Shown here: piece after piece, positions 1-7,176 of the stretch
Numbering within the stretch: position 1 is the stretch's first letter
Layout of the letters: each line of letters opens with the position of its first letter
Assembly: GCA_023426365.1 (NCBI GenBank)
Contig: JAFAAW010000076.1
Coordinates: 1-15,135 of the forward strand
Reading direction: 5' to 3'
From: Pseudomonadota bacterium
GTDB taxonomy: Bacteria > Pseudomonadota > Alphaproteobacteria > Rhodospirillales > Magnetospirillaceae
Length of the DNA stretch: 15,135 nucleotides
Notes under the pieces: generated by a model
The model's input: the letters and a program-made list of their open reading frames with translations, nothing else
The model's database searches: none
Told to the model about the DNA's origin: nothing
Made by a program: the position numbers and the translations under genes

Positions 1-350
1 GCGGCGGTGCCGCCGGTGCGCACCTCGGTGCGGGCCGAGCGCACGGCGTTCTCCAGGCGGTTGGCCATGGTGTCGGCGCGCTCGATCATGAAGGCGAGGT
101 CGTCGCGCAGCGACTGGGCCTTCTCCACCCGTTCCTGCAGCGACTGGCCGGCGTCGTCGGCGGCCTTGCGCAGCTTGGGGATGGCGGTTTCCGCCCGCAC
201 GGTGGCGTCGTTGAAGCTGACGATGATCTTGGCCAGGTCGTCGCGGTTCTTGCGCAACGCGGTCAGGCGCTGGTTCAGCATCACCGCATAGCCGATGGTG
301 GCGATCAGCAGGACGGACACCAGAAGGTCCAGGATGATCTTCCAATCCAT
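1..350 (-). CDS. DUF6468-type flagellar-operon membrane protein, 3' end outside window
   Basis: Reverse-strand gene starting at ATG 350 and open to the left edge, so only the first 116 residues are visible. The N-terminus reads MDWKIILDLLVSVLLIATIG: a single membrane segment at about residues 4-24. A charged, heptad-like stretch follows (about 26-110, rich in R, E, D, A), as expected of a coiled coil in the cytoplasm. The fit is to DUF6468, a small family I know from Rhodospirillales flagellar loci, usually next to fliM. Its function is not established. The start lies three bases after the fliM stop, so it is almost certainly translated from the fliL-fliM transcript. That position suggests a motor or switch accessory, which is inference. 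Family assignment is from recognition of the N-terminus and context only. Confidence 0.75.
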   Translation of the reverse strand, partial: MDWKIILDLLVSVLLIATIGYAVMLNQRLTALRKNRDDLAKIIVSFNDATVRAETAIPKLRKAADDAGQSLQERVEKAQSLRDDLAFMIERADTMANRLENAVRSARTEVRTGGTA

Positions 351-353
351 GAT

Positions 354-1526
354 CTAGCCCTTGACCTTGTTGACCTTTTCATCGACCCGGATGGCGATGT
401 GCTGGCCCTTGCGGCCCATGCGGCCGCGGAACATGGAAACGTCGCCGCATCGCAGGTCGATGGGCGAGTTGGGAGAGGCGTTGAGCATGATCTTGGAGCC
501 GACCTTCCAGCGCAGCACGTCGCGCAGGTTCATCACCTGCTCGTCCAGCACCGCTTCCATCTCCACCTCGGTCAGCCACAATTCCTCGGCCAAGTGGGTT
601 TCCCAGATCGAGTCGCGGCCGAACTTTTCACCCATGAACATCTGCAGCAGCAGCTCGCGCACGGGTTCCAGGGTGGCATAGGGCAGCAGCAGCTCCAGAC
701 GGCCGCCGCGGTCTTCCATGTCGATGCGCAGCTTGGCGACGATGGCCGCGTTGCTGGGGCGCGAGATGGTGGCGAAGCGCGGGTTGGTTTCCAGGCGCTC
801 GAAGCGGAAGGTGACCGGGCTGAGCGGGTCGAAGGCGGCGGACAGGTCCGACAGCACCACGTGCACCATGCGCTCGACCAGATTGCGTTCGATGGTGGTG
901 TAGGGACGACCCTCGATGCGCATGGCGGCGGTGCCGCGGCGGCCGCCCAGCAGCACGTCCACGATGGAATAGATCAGCGACGAATCGACCGTCAGCAGGC
1001 CGAAATTGTCCCATTCCTCGGCCTTGAACACCGCCAGCATGGCCGGCAGCGGGATCGAGTTCAGGTAATCGCCGAAGCGCAGCGACAGGATGTTGTCCAG
1101 CGACACTTCCACGTTGTCGGACGTGAAATTGCGCATGGAGGTGGACATCATGCGCACGAGGCGGTCGAACACCACCTCGAGCATGGGCAGACGCTCGTAG
1201 GAGACGAGCGCCGAGTTCAGGATCGCCTGGATGCCCGACTTGTCGTCGCCGCGACCGTGGTCGTCGTCGAAGCCCAGCAGCGAGTCGATTTCGTCCTGGT
1301 TGAGGACGCGGGTCGAATCCTTGGGCACATCGGCGGCACCGCCGCCACCGCCGCTGTCGTCGGCGCCCAGCATGGCTTCCCATTCGGCCGCCATGGCGTC
1401 CGAATCGTCGCCGCCCGAACCGCCGCCCTCGCCGGAGTCGCCCCCGGCCATGGCGGCCCATTCGCGCATCAGGGCCTCTTCGTCCTCGGCGGATCGACCG
1501 TCGCCGCCATCCTCGTCCATAGCCAT
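354..1526 (-). CDS. fliM: Flagellar motor switch protein FliM with long acidic N-terminal extension
   Basis: FliM forms the C-ring of the flagellar basal body with FliG and FliN and binds phosphorylated CheY to reverse rotation. The 390 residues contain the CheY-binding motif VLNQDEIDSLLGF at 74-86. The CheC-like middle domain follows (about 105-300, with the conserved GGRRG turn), then a C-terminal SpoA domain (about 305-385) that pairs with FliN. Most FliMs are about 320-340 residues with the CheY motif at the extreme N-terminus. Here it is preceded by about 73 residues rich in Gly, Asp and Glu, with two copies of an E-W-x-A-M-x-G motif (Trp23 and Trp49). I chose the start at 1526 because a GAGAAG ribosome site precedes it and the gene then lies 13 bases after the fliL stop. 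A nearby ATG at 1520 cannot be excluded. It is the middle gene of fliL-fliM-DUF6468. Confidence 0.96.
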   Translation of the reverse strand: MAMDEDGGDGRSAEDEEALMREWAAMAGGDSGEGGGSGGDDSDAMAAEWEAMLGADDSGGGGGAADVPKDSTRVLNQDEIDSLLGFDDDHGRGDDKSGIQAILNSALVSYERLPMLEVVFDRLVRMMSTSMRNFTSDNVEVSLDNILSLRFGDYLNSIPLPAMLAVFKAEEWDNFGLLTVDSSLIYSIVDVLLGGRRGTAAMRIEGRPYTTIERNLVERMVHVVLSDLSAAFDPLSPVTFRFERLETNPRFATISRPSNAAIVAKLRIDMEDRGGRLELLLPYATLEPVRELLLQMFMGEKFGRDSIWETHLAEELWLTEVEMEAVLDEQVMNLRDVLRWKVGSKIMLNASPNSPIDLRCGDVSMFRGRMGRKGQHIAIRVDEKVNKVKG

Positions 1527-1539
1527 CCGCTTCTCGCGC

Positions 1540-2091
1540 TTACTGGACCAGCATTTCCCTGAACAGCACGTCGTTCACCTTGACCGGTTTGACGGCCGCC
1601 TGAACGCGGGTCTGCAATTCTTCGCGCAGCAGGTGCATGCCCGCCGCGCCCTGAAGGTCCTCGACCCGCAATTCGCGCAAATACACCTGGAACGAATCGA
1701 CGATGCGCGGCATCACCTGTTCGACGCGGGGCATGTCGGCCGGGCTTTCCAGTTCCAGGGCGACCCGGATCTTGAGGAAGCTCTGCTTGCGGCCCTGGGT
1801 CTGCAGGTTGACCAGCATCTCCGGCAGGTCCATGAACACCGCCGGTCCGGCCACGCGGGGTGCCTCGGCCTTGGTTTCGGGTGCGCTGGCGTGTTCCTCG
1901 CCGCCCTTCATCTTGCCCACCAGGGCATCGATGACGCCGGTGAAGTACAGGCCGGCGCCGGCCCCCACCAGAAGCAGCAGCGGCAGCACCAGAATCAGGA
2001 TCTTCTTGATCGGCAGCTTTTTTGACGGGGATTCCGGAAGCTCGTCCGAGCCTTCGCCCTCGTCGAAATCCTCTTCCAGATCTTCCGCCAT
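1540..2091 (-). CDS. fliL: Flagellar basal body-associated protein FliL
   Basis: FliL is a single-pass inner-membrane protein that surrounds and supports the MotAB stator units. The 183-residue product has an acidic cytoplasmic N-terminus (1-22), basic residues, and one membrane helix at about 31-50 (ILILVLPLLLLVGAGAGLYF). A periplasmic stomatin-like FliL domain follows, with the typical MDLPEMLVNLQ strand, the SFLKIRVALEL strand and a C-terminal VNDVLFREMLVQ. The reading frame continues upstream, but the start at 2091 is preceded by a good ribosome site (AAGGTGGGGAG, directly upstream) and gives the usual family length. It is the first gene of the leftward operon; fliM begins 13 bases after its stop. 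Expression probably starts in the divergent region at 2092-2412. Confidence 0.95.
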   Translation of the reverse strand: MAEDLEEDFDEGEGSDELPESPSKKLPIKKILILVLPLLLLVGAGAGLYFTGVIDALVGKMKGGEEHASAPETKAEAPRVAGPAVFMDLPEMLVNLQTQGRKQSFLKIRVALELESPADMPRVEQVMPRIVDSFQVYLRELRVEDLQGAAGMHLLREELQTRVQAAVKPVKVNDVLFREMLVQ

Positions 2092-2168
2092 ACTCCCCAC
2101 CTTGCGGGTCTGGCGCGCGGGCAACCCCACGGCGCACGTGTTCAACGATGAAGGTAGCGCCGTCCCGG

Positions 2169-2183
2169 TTAACATAAGGTTGA
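2169..2183 (-). promoter_or_regulatory. CtrA-like box upstream of fliL
   Basis: The plus strand reads TTAA-CATAAGG-TTGA, one mismatch from the CtrA consensus TTAA-N7-TTAA known from Caulobacter and other alphaproteobacteria. The centre is about 85 bases upstream of the fliL start. On the fliL-sense strand a GCTACCTT (2158-2151) lies just downstream and loosely resembles the Caulobacter -10 element. In Caulobacter the fliLM operon is a CtrA-dependent class II operon, so the position fits. The same bases also form an inverted repeat, GGTTAAC-N5-GTTGACC (2167-2185, one mismatch), so another dimeric regulator is possible. Confidence 0.45.
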
Positions 2184-2256
2184 CCCGGGCACCCCCAATG
2201 ACGATGGGGAGGAGCGGCGCCCTTCGGCCTGGGGCGACCATACCTTTTGGCCCCCC

Positions 2257-2277
2257 GCCCGGCAATATCTGCCCGGC
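2257..2277. promoter_or_regulatory. Candidate activator dyad upstream of flgF
   Basis: GCCCGGCA, five bases, TGCCCGGC: an inverted repeat with 8-base arms matching at 7 of 8 positions. It lies about 75 bases upstream of the -24 element of the flgF sigma-54 promoter, a normal distance for an enhancer bound by an NtrC-type activator. The alphaproteobacterial flagellar activator FlbD binds GC-rich dyads of this general kind, but assigning it to FlbD is inference. It could also regulate fliL, whose start is about 165 bases away. Confidence 0.35.
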
Positions 2278-2314
2278 CGCCTGGGGGGAGCAGGCCGGGG
2301 CGGCAAGGCGGAAC

Positions 2315-2328
2315 GGCGGAAAACCGCC
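2315..2328. promoter_or_regulatory. Short perfect dyad GGCGG-AAAA-CCGCC
   Basis: A perfect 5-base-arm inverted repeat with a four-A centre, 23 bases upstream of the flgF sigma-54 promoter and followed by T-rich sequence (2330-2343). On the plus strand it could form a weak terminator-like hairpin that shields the flgF promoter. As DNA it could be a second protein site or a bend point. Short dyads are common in GC-rich DNA, so confidence is low. Confidence 0.25.
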
Positions 2329-2350
2329 ATTTTCTCCATTTTTCGAAAGT

Positions 2351-2366
2351 TGGCACGCCGTCTGCA
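2351..2366 (+). promoter_or_regulatory. Sigma-54 promoter of the flgFGAH operon
   Basis: TGGCACG-CCGT-CTGCA matches the sigma-54 (RpoN) consensus TGGCACG-N4-TTGCW at every position but one. The invariant GG (2352-2353) and GC (2364-2365) have the strict spacing the factor requires. The predicted transcript starts near 2377, about 36 bases before the flgF ATG. An upstream flgF start at 2350 would lie before this transcript, which supports the start at 2413. Rod and ring genes are RpoN/FlbD dependent in Caulobacter; the same control here is inferred. Confidence 0.8.
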
Positions 2367-2412
2367 AGACAGGGAGCGTGGTTTCGTAGACCGGGTTTCG
2401 AGAGTTCGAGAG

Positions 2413-3147
2413 ATGGAAAACACCTCCTACATCGCTCTGTCGCGGCAAAATGCCCTGTGGCGGCAAATGGACGTCATCGCCAACAACATGGCGAACGCCA
2501 ACACGCCCGCCTACAAGGGCGAGCAGATGATGTTCCGCGAGTTCCTGGTGGACACCCGCTCGTCCACCCGGGCCACCGGCACCAAGCTGTCGTTCGTCCA
2601 GGACATGGGGCTGCTGCGCGACACCCGCGAAGGCCCGCTGACCAAGACCGACAATCCGCTGGACGTGGGCATCCACGGCGACGGCTACTTCCAGATCGAG
2701 ACCCAGGCCGGCATGCGCTACACCCGCAACGGCCATTTCCTCCTGGACCAGAGCGGCATGCTGGTCAATTCCCAGGGCTTCGCGGTGATGGACCGCAACG
2801 ACAATCCCATCATCTTCGCCCCCAACGAAAGCCGCATCGAGATTGCCGGCGACGGCACCGTGTCCACCGAGAACGGCGTGGTCGCCAACCTCAAGGTGGT
2901 GCGCTTCGCCAACCAGCAGAACCTGCGCAAGGCGGGCGACGGCCTGTACGAGACCACCGACCAGGCCGAACTGGTCCAGCGCCCGCAGGTGGTGCAGGGG
3001 ATGATGGAGGAATCCAACGTCCAGCCGGTGGTCGAGATCACCAAGATGACCGAACTGCTGCGCCAGTATCAGGCCGCCCAGCAGATGATCGAAAAGGAAC
3101 ACGAGCGCACCATGAAGGCGATCGAGACCCTGGTTCCGCGCACCTGA
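2413..3147 (+). CDS. flgF: Flagellar proximal rod protein FlgF
   Basis: FlgF is a component of the periplasmic rod that carries torque from the motor to the hook. It is exported by the flagellar type III apparatus, so no signal peptide is expected and none is seen. The 244 residues match the usual length. The N-terminal rod motif (ANNMANANTPAYKG, about 24-37) and the central GYFQIET...YTRNGHF region are present. The C-terminal basal-body domain reads VQGMMEESNVQPVVEITKM, followed by a long helix ending in METLV-like sequence (here IETLVPRT). The start at 2413 follows GAGAG and begins MENTSYIALSRQ, typical for alphaproteobacterial FlgF. It is the first gene behind the sigma-54 promoter; flgG follows after 25 bases. 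Confidence 0.95.
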   Translation: MENTSYIALSRQNALWRQMDVIANNMANANTPAYKGEQMMFREFLVDTRSSTRATGTKLSFVQDMGLLRDTREGPLTKTDNPLDVGIHGDGYFQIETQAGMRYTRNGHFLLDQSGMLVNSQGFAVMDRNDNPIIFAPNESRIEIAGDGTVSTENGVVANLKVVRFANQQNLRKAGDGLYETTDQAELVQRPQVVQGMMEESNVQPVVEITKMTELLRQYQAAQQMIEKEHERTMKAIETLVPRT

Positions 3148-3172
3148 TATTGCCCGTCGAGGAGAATAAGCC

Positions 3173-3958
<786 letters not shown>

Positions 3959-3970
3959 TCGAGGTCCGCC

Positions 3971-4930
3971 ATGAAGCGCCTCCTGCTCGCCGCCGCCTTC
4001 GCCCTGGCAACCAGCGCTGCCGCCTTGGCCGGTTCGCTGCCCGCCAGCCTGAAGCCCACCGCCGTCATCGAGGGCGAGACCGTCCGCCTGGGCGATTTGT
4101 GGGACAATCTGGGCGACCTGGGCGAAACCGTGATCGCCCCGGCGCCCCAGCCCGGCAAGCGCATCACCGCGGATGCTCGCTGGCTGCAGGCGGTGGCCCG
4201 GAATTACGGCGTGAACTGGCAGCCCGCCAACATGTTCGACCGTATCGTGATCGAGCGCGCCGCCCAGATGATCGACGTGAAGCTGGTGGAAAGCGAGCTG
4301 CGCGAGGCGCTGGCCATGGAGGGCGTGCCCGCCCCCTTCGACATGGACATCTCCAACCGCACCGCCCTCACCATGATGGTGCCGGCGACCGGCGGTCCGG
4401 TGGGCGTCGCCGTCCGCGACGTGGTGTGGGACAGCCGCACCGCCCGCTTCTCGGCCACCATCGAGGCGCCGGCCGGCGCCCCCAACGCGCTGCGCCAGCG
4501 GGTCGGCGGCACCGTCTACACCGTCACCCGCATTCCGGTGCTGTCGCGTGCGCTGGGCCGCGGCGACGTCATCGGCGAACGCGACATCCAATGGGTGGAG
4601 GCCCGCGCCGACACCATCCGCCGCGACATCGTCACCGATCCCCGCTACATGATCGGCCAGGAGCCGCGCATCCAGTTGCGCGCCGGCGCCCCGGTGCGCG
4701 GGGCCGACCTGCAGCGCCCGGTTCTGGTGCCGCGCAATTCCACCGTCACCATGACCGTGACGACGCCGTTCATGCGGCTGACCACCCAGGGCCGCGCCGT
4801 GGAAGAGGGCGGCAAGGGCGACGTCATCCGCGTCACCAACCTGCAAAGCAAGCGTGTGGTCGAAGCCATCGTCGATGGTCCCGGTACGGCGATCGTCGTC
4901 CCCAATGGCGCCGTGGCGCTGGCCAACTGA
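3971..4930 (+). CDS. flgA: Flagellar P-ring assembly chaperone FlgA
   Basis: FlgA is a periplasmic chaperone that helps FlgI assemble into the P ring around the rod. The 319-residue product starts with a Sec signal peptide (MKRLLLAAAFALATSAAALA, likely cut after residue 20). An N-terminal region of about 120 residues carries the SLPASLKPTAVIEGETVRLGD segment. The C-terminal half is an SAF/ChapFlgA domain: VTRIPVLSRALGRGDVIGERDIQW, then the repeated-strand region ending in IVVPNGAVALAN. Alphaproteobacterial FlgA is often this long, against about 220 residues in enterics. A GAGG ribosome site overlaps the end of flgG. Its stop overlaps a possible upstream ATG of flgH, which shows tight translational coupling. 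Its partner flgI is not in the window. Confidence 0.93.
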   Translation: MKRLLLAAAFALATSAAALAGSLPASLKPTAVIEGETVRLGDLWDNLGDLGETVIAPAPQPGKRITADARWLQAVARNYGVNWQPANMFDRIVIERAAQMIDVKLVESELREALAMEGVPAPFDMDISNRTALTMMVPATGGPVGVAVRDVVWDSRTARFSATIEAPAGAPNALRQRVGGTVYTVTRIPVLSRALGRGDVIGERDIQWVEARADTIRRDIVTDPRYMIGQEPRIQLRAGAPVRGADLQRPVLVPRNSTVTMTVTTPFMRLTTQGRAVEEGGKGDVIRVTNLQSKRVVEAIVDGPGTAIVVPNGAVALAN

Positions 4931-4950
4931 TGCCCGAGAAGGAGCGAACC

Positions 4951-5712
4951 ATGACTTCCCGCCCGCTCAAGACCGCTCTCAAGGCCGCCGCCCTGCTGGC
5001 CGCCGTGTCCTCGCTGTCGGCCTGCAACGCGCTCTCCCGCCTGTCCGAGGTGGGCAGCGGCCCCCAAGTCTCGGCCATCCAGAACCCGACCCAGAAGGCG
5101 GGCTACCAGGCGGTCAGCATGCCCATGCCCCAGCCGGTGGCGCCGCCCGCCAACGCCAATTCCCTGTGGCGTCCGGGGTCGCGCGCCTTCTTCAAGGACC
5201 AGCGTGCCAAGGACGTGGGCGACATCCTGACGGTGGCGGTGTCCATCAACGACAGCGCCAGCTTCGCCACCAGCCTGGACCGCAAGCGCGACGCCTCGGA
5301 GGAAGCCGGCATCGACAACCTGCTGGGCTTTGAAGGGCAGTTGAACAAGGTGCTGCCCGACGCGGTGAACCCGGCCGCCCTGGTCGGTCTCAGCGGCGGC
5401 AGCACCAGCGCCAACTCGGGCAAGACCGGCCGCACCGAAAGCATGACCGTCAACATGGCCGCCGTGATCACCCAGGTTCTGCCCAACGGCAATTTGGTGA
5501 TCTCGGGCAAGCAGGAAATCCGGGTGAATTACGAACTGCGCGAGCTGTCGGTGCAGGGCATCATCCGCCCCGAGGACATTTCCAGCTCCAACTCGGTCAC
5601 CTACGAGAAGATCGCCGAAGCCCGCATCCATTACGGCGGCCGCGGCGTCGCCTCGGACGTCACCCAGCCGCGCTACGGCCAGCAGGTTCTCGACATCATC
5701 CTGCCGTTCTGA
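4951..5712 (+). CDS. flgH: Flagellar L-ring lipoprotein FlgH
   Basis: FlgH is an outer-membrane lipoprotein that forms the L ring, the bushing through which the rod passes. The 253 residues begin with a lipoprotein signal peptide and the lipobox LSAC, so the mature protein starts at Cys25. The mature part has the family signatures NSLWRPGSRAFFKDQRAKDV, GDILTVAVSINDSASF, a TVNMAAVITQVLPNGNLVI strand and the C-terminal QQVLDIILPF. Two ATGs are possible. The one at 4930 overlaps the flgA stop. The one at 4951 has AAGGAG seven bases upstream and places the signal peptide normally, so I chose it. This is the last gene of the operon: a strong hairpin follows 12 bases later. Confidence 0.95.
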   Translation: MTSRPLKTALKAAALLAAVSSLSACNALSRLSEVGSGPQVSAIQNPTQKAGYQAVSMPMPQPVAPPANANSLWRPGSRAFFKDQRAKDVGDILTVAVSINDSASFATSLDRKRDASEEAGIDNLLGFEGQLNKVLPDAVNPAALVGLSGGSTSANSGKTGRTESMTVNMAAVITQVLPNGNLVISGKQEIRVNYELRELSVQGIIRPEDISSSNSVTYEKIAEARIHYGGRGVASDVTQPRYGQQVLDIILPF

Positions 5713-5724
5713 TCCCTTGCGACC

Positions 5725-5763
5725 CCATGCCCCGGGATGGCCGCCGGCCGTCCCGGGGCATGG
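5725..5763 (+). terminator. Strong hairpin after flgH
   Basis: CCATGCCCCGGGA and TCCCGGGGCATGG are perfect 13-base inverted arms around a 13-base centre that can extend the stem (GGCC-GCC-GGCC). It begins 12 bases after the flgH stop. No T-run follows, so it is not a classical Rho-independent terminator. Likely roles are 3'-end protection or transcript termination at the end of the flagellar operon. Confidence 0.6.
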
Positions 5764-5784
5764 CCGTGGGCAAATTCTGCCGAT

Positions 5785-5799
5785 GGGACGTTTTGTCCC
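5785..5799 (+). other. Small hairpin in acyltransferase leader
   Basis: GGGAC-GTTTT-GTCCC, perfect 5-base arms, 22 bases after the large hairpin and about 130 bases before the next gene. It may be part of a termination region or of the acyltransferase leader. Nothing else recognisable, including a clear promoter, was seen between 5764 and 5914. Confidence 0.25.
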
Positions 5800-5926
5800 T
5801 TCGCGTGCCGGCGCTGCCCGTTGCGCGCTGTCCGCAAGGGTCGGCCCATCCGCCCGCCTGGCCCATGGCAGGCCCCCCAGGCGCGCCCCCACATGATCCC
5901 CGGTCGGACTGACCGGAGGCTCTGCC

Positions 5927-7048
5927 GTGCGTTATCAGGCCCTGGACGGATGGCGGGGCATCTGCGCCCTGCTGGTGGCGGTGCATCATTTCCACGTGAA
6001 CAGCCATCTCTATGACGTGGCGCTGGTGCGCAACGGCTATCTGTTCGTGGATTTCTTCTTCGTGCTGTCGGGCTTCGTCATCAGCCACGCCTGGGGCAAG
6101 CGCATCCGCGCCGCCACGGATTTCCGCAGCTTCATGGCGCGGCGGCTGGCCCGCGTGTGGCCGCTGCATGTGGTGGTGCTGGGGCTGTTCGTCGCCATGG
6201 AGGGCGCCAAGGCGGCGGTGCTGGCGCACACCGCGATCACCGCCGAGAACGCGCCCTTCACCGGCGACACCAGCCTTCCCGCCCTTTTCAGCAATCTGGT
6301 GCTGGTGCATTCCCTGGGGCTGCACGACCGCGCCACCTGGAATTACCCAAGCTGGTCCATCAGCACCGAGTTCTATACCTACGCGGTGTTCGGGCTGCTG
6401 TGCCTGGTCGGGTTCGGCCAACGCACCGTGGCGCTGGCGTTGGTGGCGGCGCTGGCGGCGCTGGTGGTGGCGGCGTTCTCGTCGGAATGGCTGCACACCA
6501 TCGCCGATTTCGGCTTCTTCCGCTGCCTGTACGGCTTTTTCATCGGTTGCGTCGTCTACCGCCTGATGGCGCGGCGGCCGCCCCGCCTGCCGTTCGCCAC
6601 CGTGCTGGAGGCGGCGGCGGTGGCGGTGGCGGTGCTGGTGGTCTGGCACAGCGACAAGGGGACGCCCCTGTCCATGGCGGCGCCGGTGGTGTTCGGCCTG
6701 GTGGTGGCGGTGTTCTCGGCCGAAGCCGGCGCCTTGTCGCGGCTGTTGCGCGGGGCGCTGCCCCAGGCGCTGGGCCGGTGGTCGTATTCCGTCTATCTGC
6801 TGCACAGCCTTGTGCTGGTGCTGATCGGCCGGGCGGCCGGCATGGCCGGGTCGCTGACCGGGACCTCGCTGACCCAGCCCATCGTGGTCAACGGCCAGGT
6901 GCGGCCGCTGCTGGTGTTCGGCGGGCCGTGGGGTGGCGATCTGGTGGTGGTCGCCTATGTGGCGGTGGTGGCGATGGCGGCGGCGCTGGCCTGGCGGTGG
7001 GTGGAACAGCCGAGCCAGCGCCTGTTGCATCGTCTGGCGCGCGATTGA
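5927..7048 (+). CDS. Membrane acyltransferase, family 3 (OafA/YrhL type)
   Basis: Integral membrane O-acyltransferase of the kind that adds acetyl or similar groups to sugars of O-antigen, exopolysaccharide or other glycans. The 373-residue protein opens with the family motif LDGWRG (Arg10) and the His20-His21 pair, the likely active-site residues. FFVLSGFVI, the basic ARRLARVWPLH loop, and the PSWSISTEFYTY motif follow. About ten hydrophobic segments then run to the C-terminus (VEQPSQRLL). The start is GTG at 5927, chosen because GGAGG lies seven bases upstream and LDG(W/L)RG is normally near the N-terminus. Family 3 acyltransferases rarely reveal their substrate from sequence. Proximity to flagellar genes could hint at flagellin glycan modification, and galU-ugd lies 2.3 kb on, but both links are weak. 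The stretch at 6610-6640 is low-complexity GGCGGTG-type coding DNA. Confidence 0.9.
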   Translation: MRYQALDGWRGICALLVAVHHFHVNSHLYDVALVRNGYLFVDFFFVLSGFVISHAWGKRIRAATDFRSFMARRLARVWPLHVVVLGLFVAMEGAKAAVLAHTAITAENAPFTGDTSLPALFSNLVLVHSLGLHDRATWNYPSWSISTEFYTYAVFGLLCLVGFGQRTVALALVAALAALVVAAFSSEWLHTIADFGFFRCLYGFFIGCVVYRLMARRPPRLPFATVLEAAAVAVAVLVVWHSDKGTPLSMAAPVVFGLVVAVFSAEAGALSRLLRGALPQALGRWSYSVYLLHSLVLVLIGRAAGMAGSLTGTSLTQPIVVNGQVRPLLVFGGPWGGDLVVVAYVAVVAMAAALAWRWVEQPSQRLLHRLARD

Positions 7049-7133
7049 CGCCGGTCGGCCTTTGAGATGAGTTGCCGAAGGCCCGCTGGCCGACTGGCAC
7101 GCCCCAGCGGCGCCTGACCCTCACGGTCTCGGC

Positions 7134-7160
7134 ATGAACTGGCCCAACGGGACAGTTCAT
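7134..7160. terminator. Hairpin between convergent genes
   Basis: ATGAACTG and CAGTTCAT are perfect 8-base arms, with an inner CCC-AAC-GGG that extends the stem after one mismatch. It lies between the end of the acyltransferase gene (7048) and the end of the convergent NDUFS4-like gene (7177), where a shared bidirectional terminator would sit. No T-run on either strand, so function is inferred from position. Confidence 0.5.
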
Positions 7161-7176
7161 CAGCCGGGCGGTATGA

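Larger units (their letters stand above)
2092..2412. other. Divergent flagellar control region, fliL <-> flgF
   Basis: This 321-base stretch has no gene I can support. Reading frames crossing it are upstream extensions of fliL and flgF without family similarity. It separates two divergent flagellar operons and holds four sequence elements described in their own entries: a CtrA-like site near fliL (2169-2183), a 21-base dyad (2257-2277), a short perfect dyad (2315-2328) and a sigma-54 promoter facing flgF (2351-2366). It also contains long C and G runs (2251-2256, 2283-2287) and a local A/T-rich patch at 2319-2346, unusual against the GC-rich surroundings. Confidence 0.85.

Noticed and set aside
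399..1562. Long plus-strand open frame (387 codons) opposite fliM, rich in His and Gln
   Set aside because: It mirrors the codon structure of fliM, has no family similarity or ribosome site, and such frames are usual in GC-rich DNA.
2255..2275. Second sigma-54 promoter facing fliL, centred on TTGC of the reverse strand
   Set aside because: The GG element is one or two bases off the strict spacing; better explained as part of the dyad.
2350..2412. Upstream start for flgF adding 21 residues
   Set aside because: It lies in the sigma-54 promoter before the predicted transcript start, and FlgF homologues begin near MENTSYIALS.
5771..5790. Possible sigma-28 (FliA) -10 element, GCCGATGG, before the acyltransferase
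   Set aside because: It is two bases off the GCCGATAA consensus and no TAAA-type -35 is present at the right spacing.
6600..6640. GGCGGTG-rich low-complexity tract as a repeat element
   Set aside because: It simply encodes an Ala/Val membrane helix of the acyltransferase with GC-rich codons.
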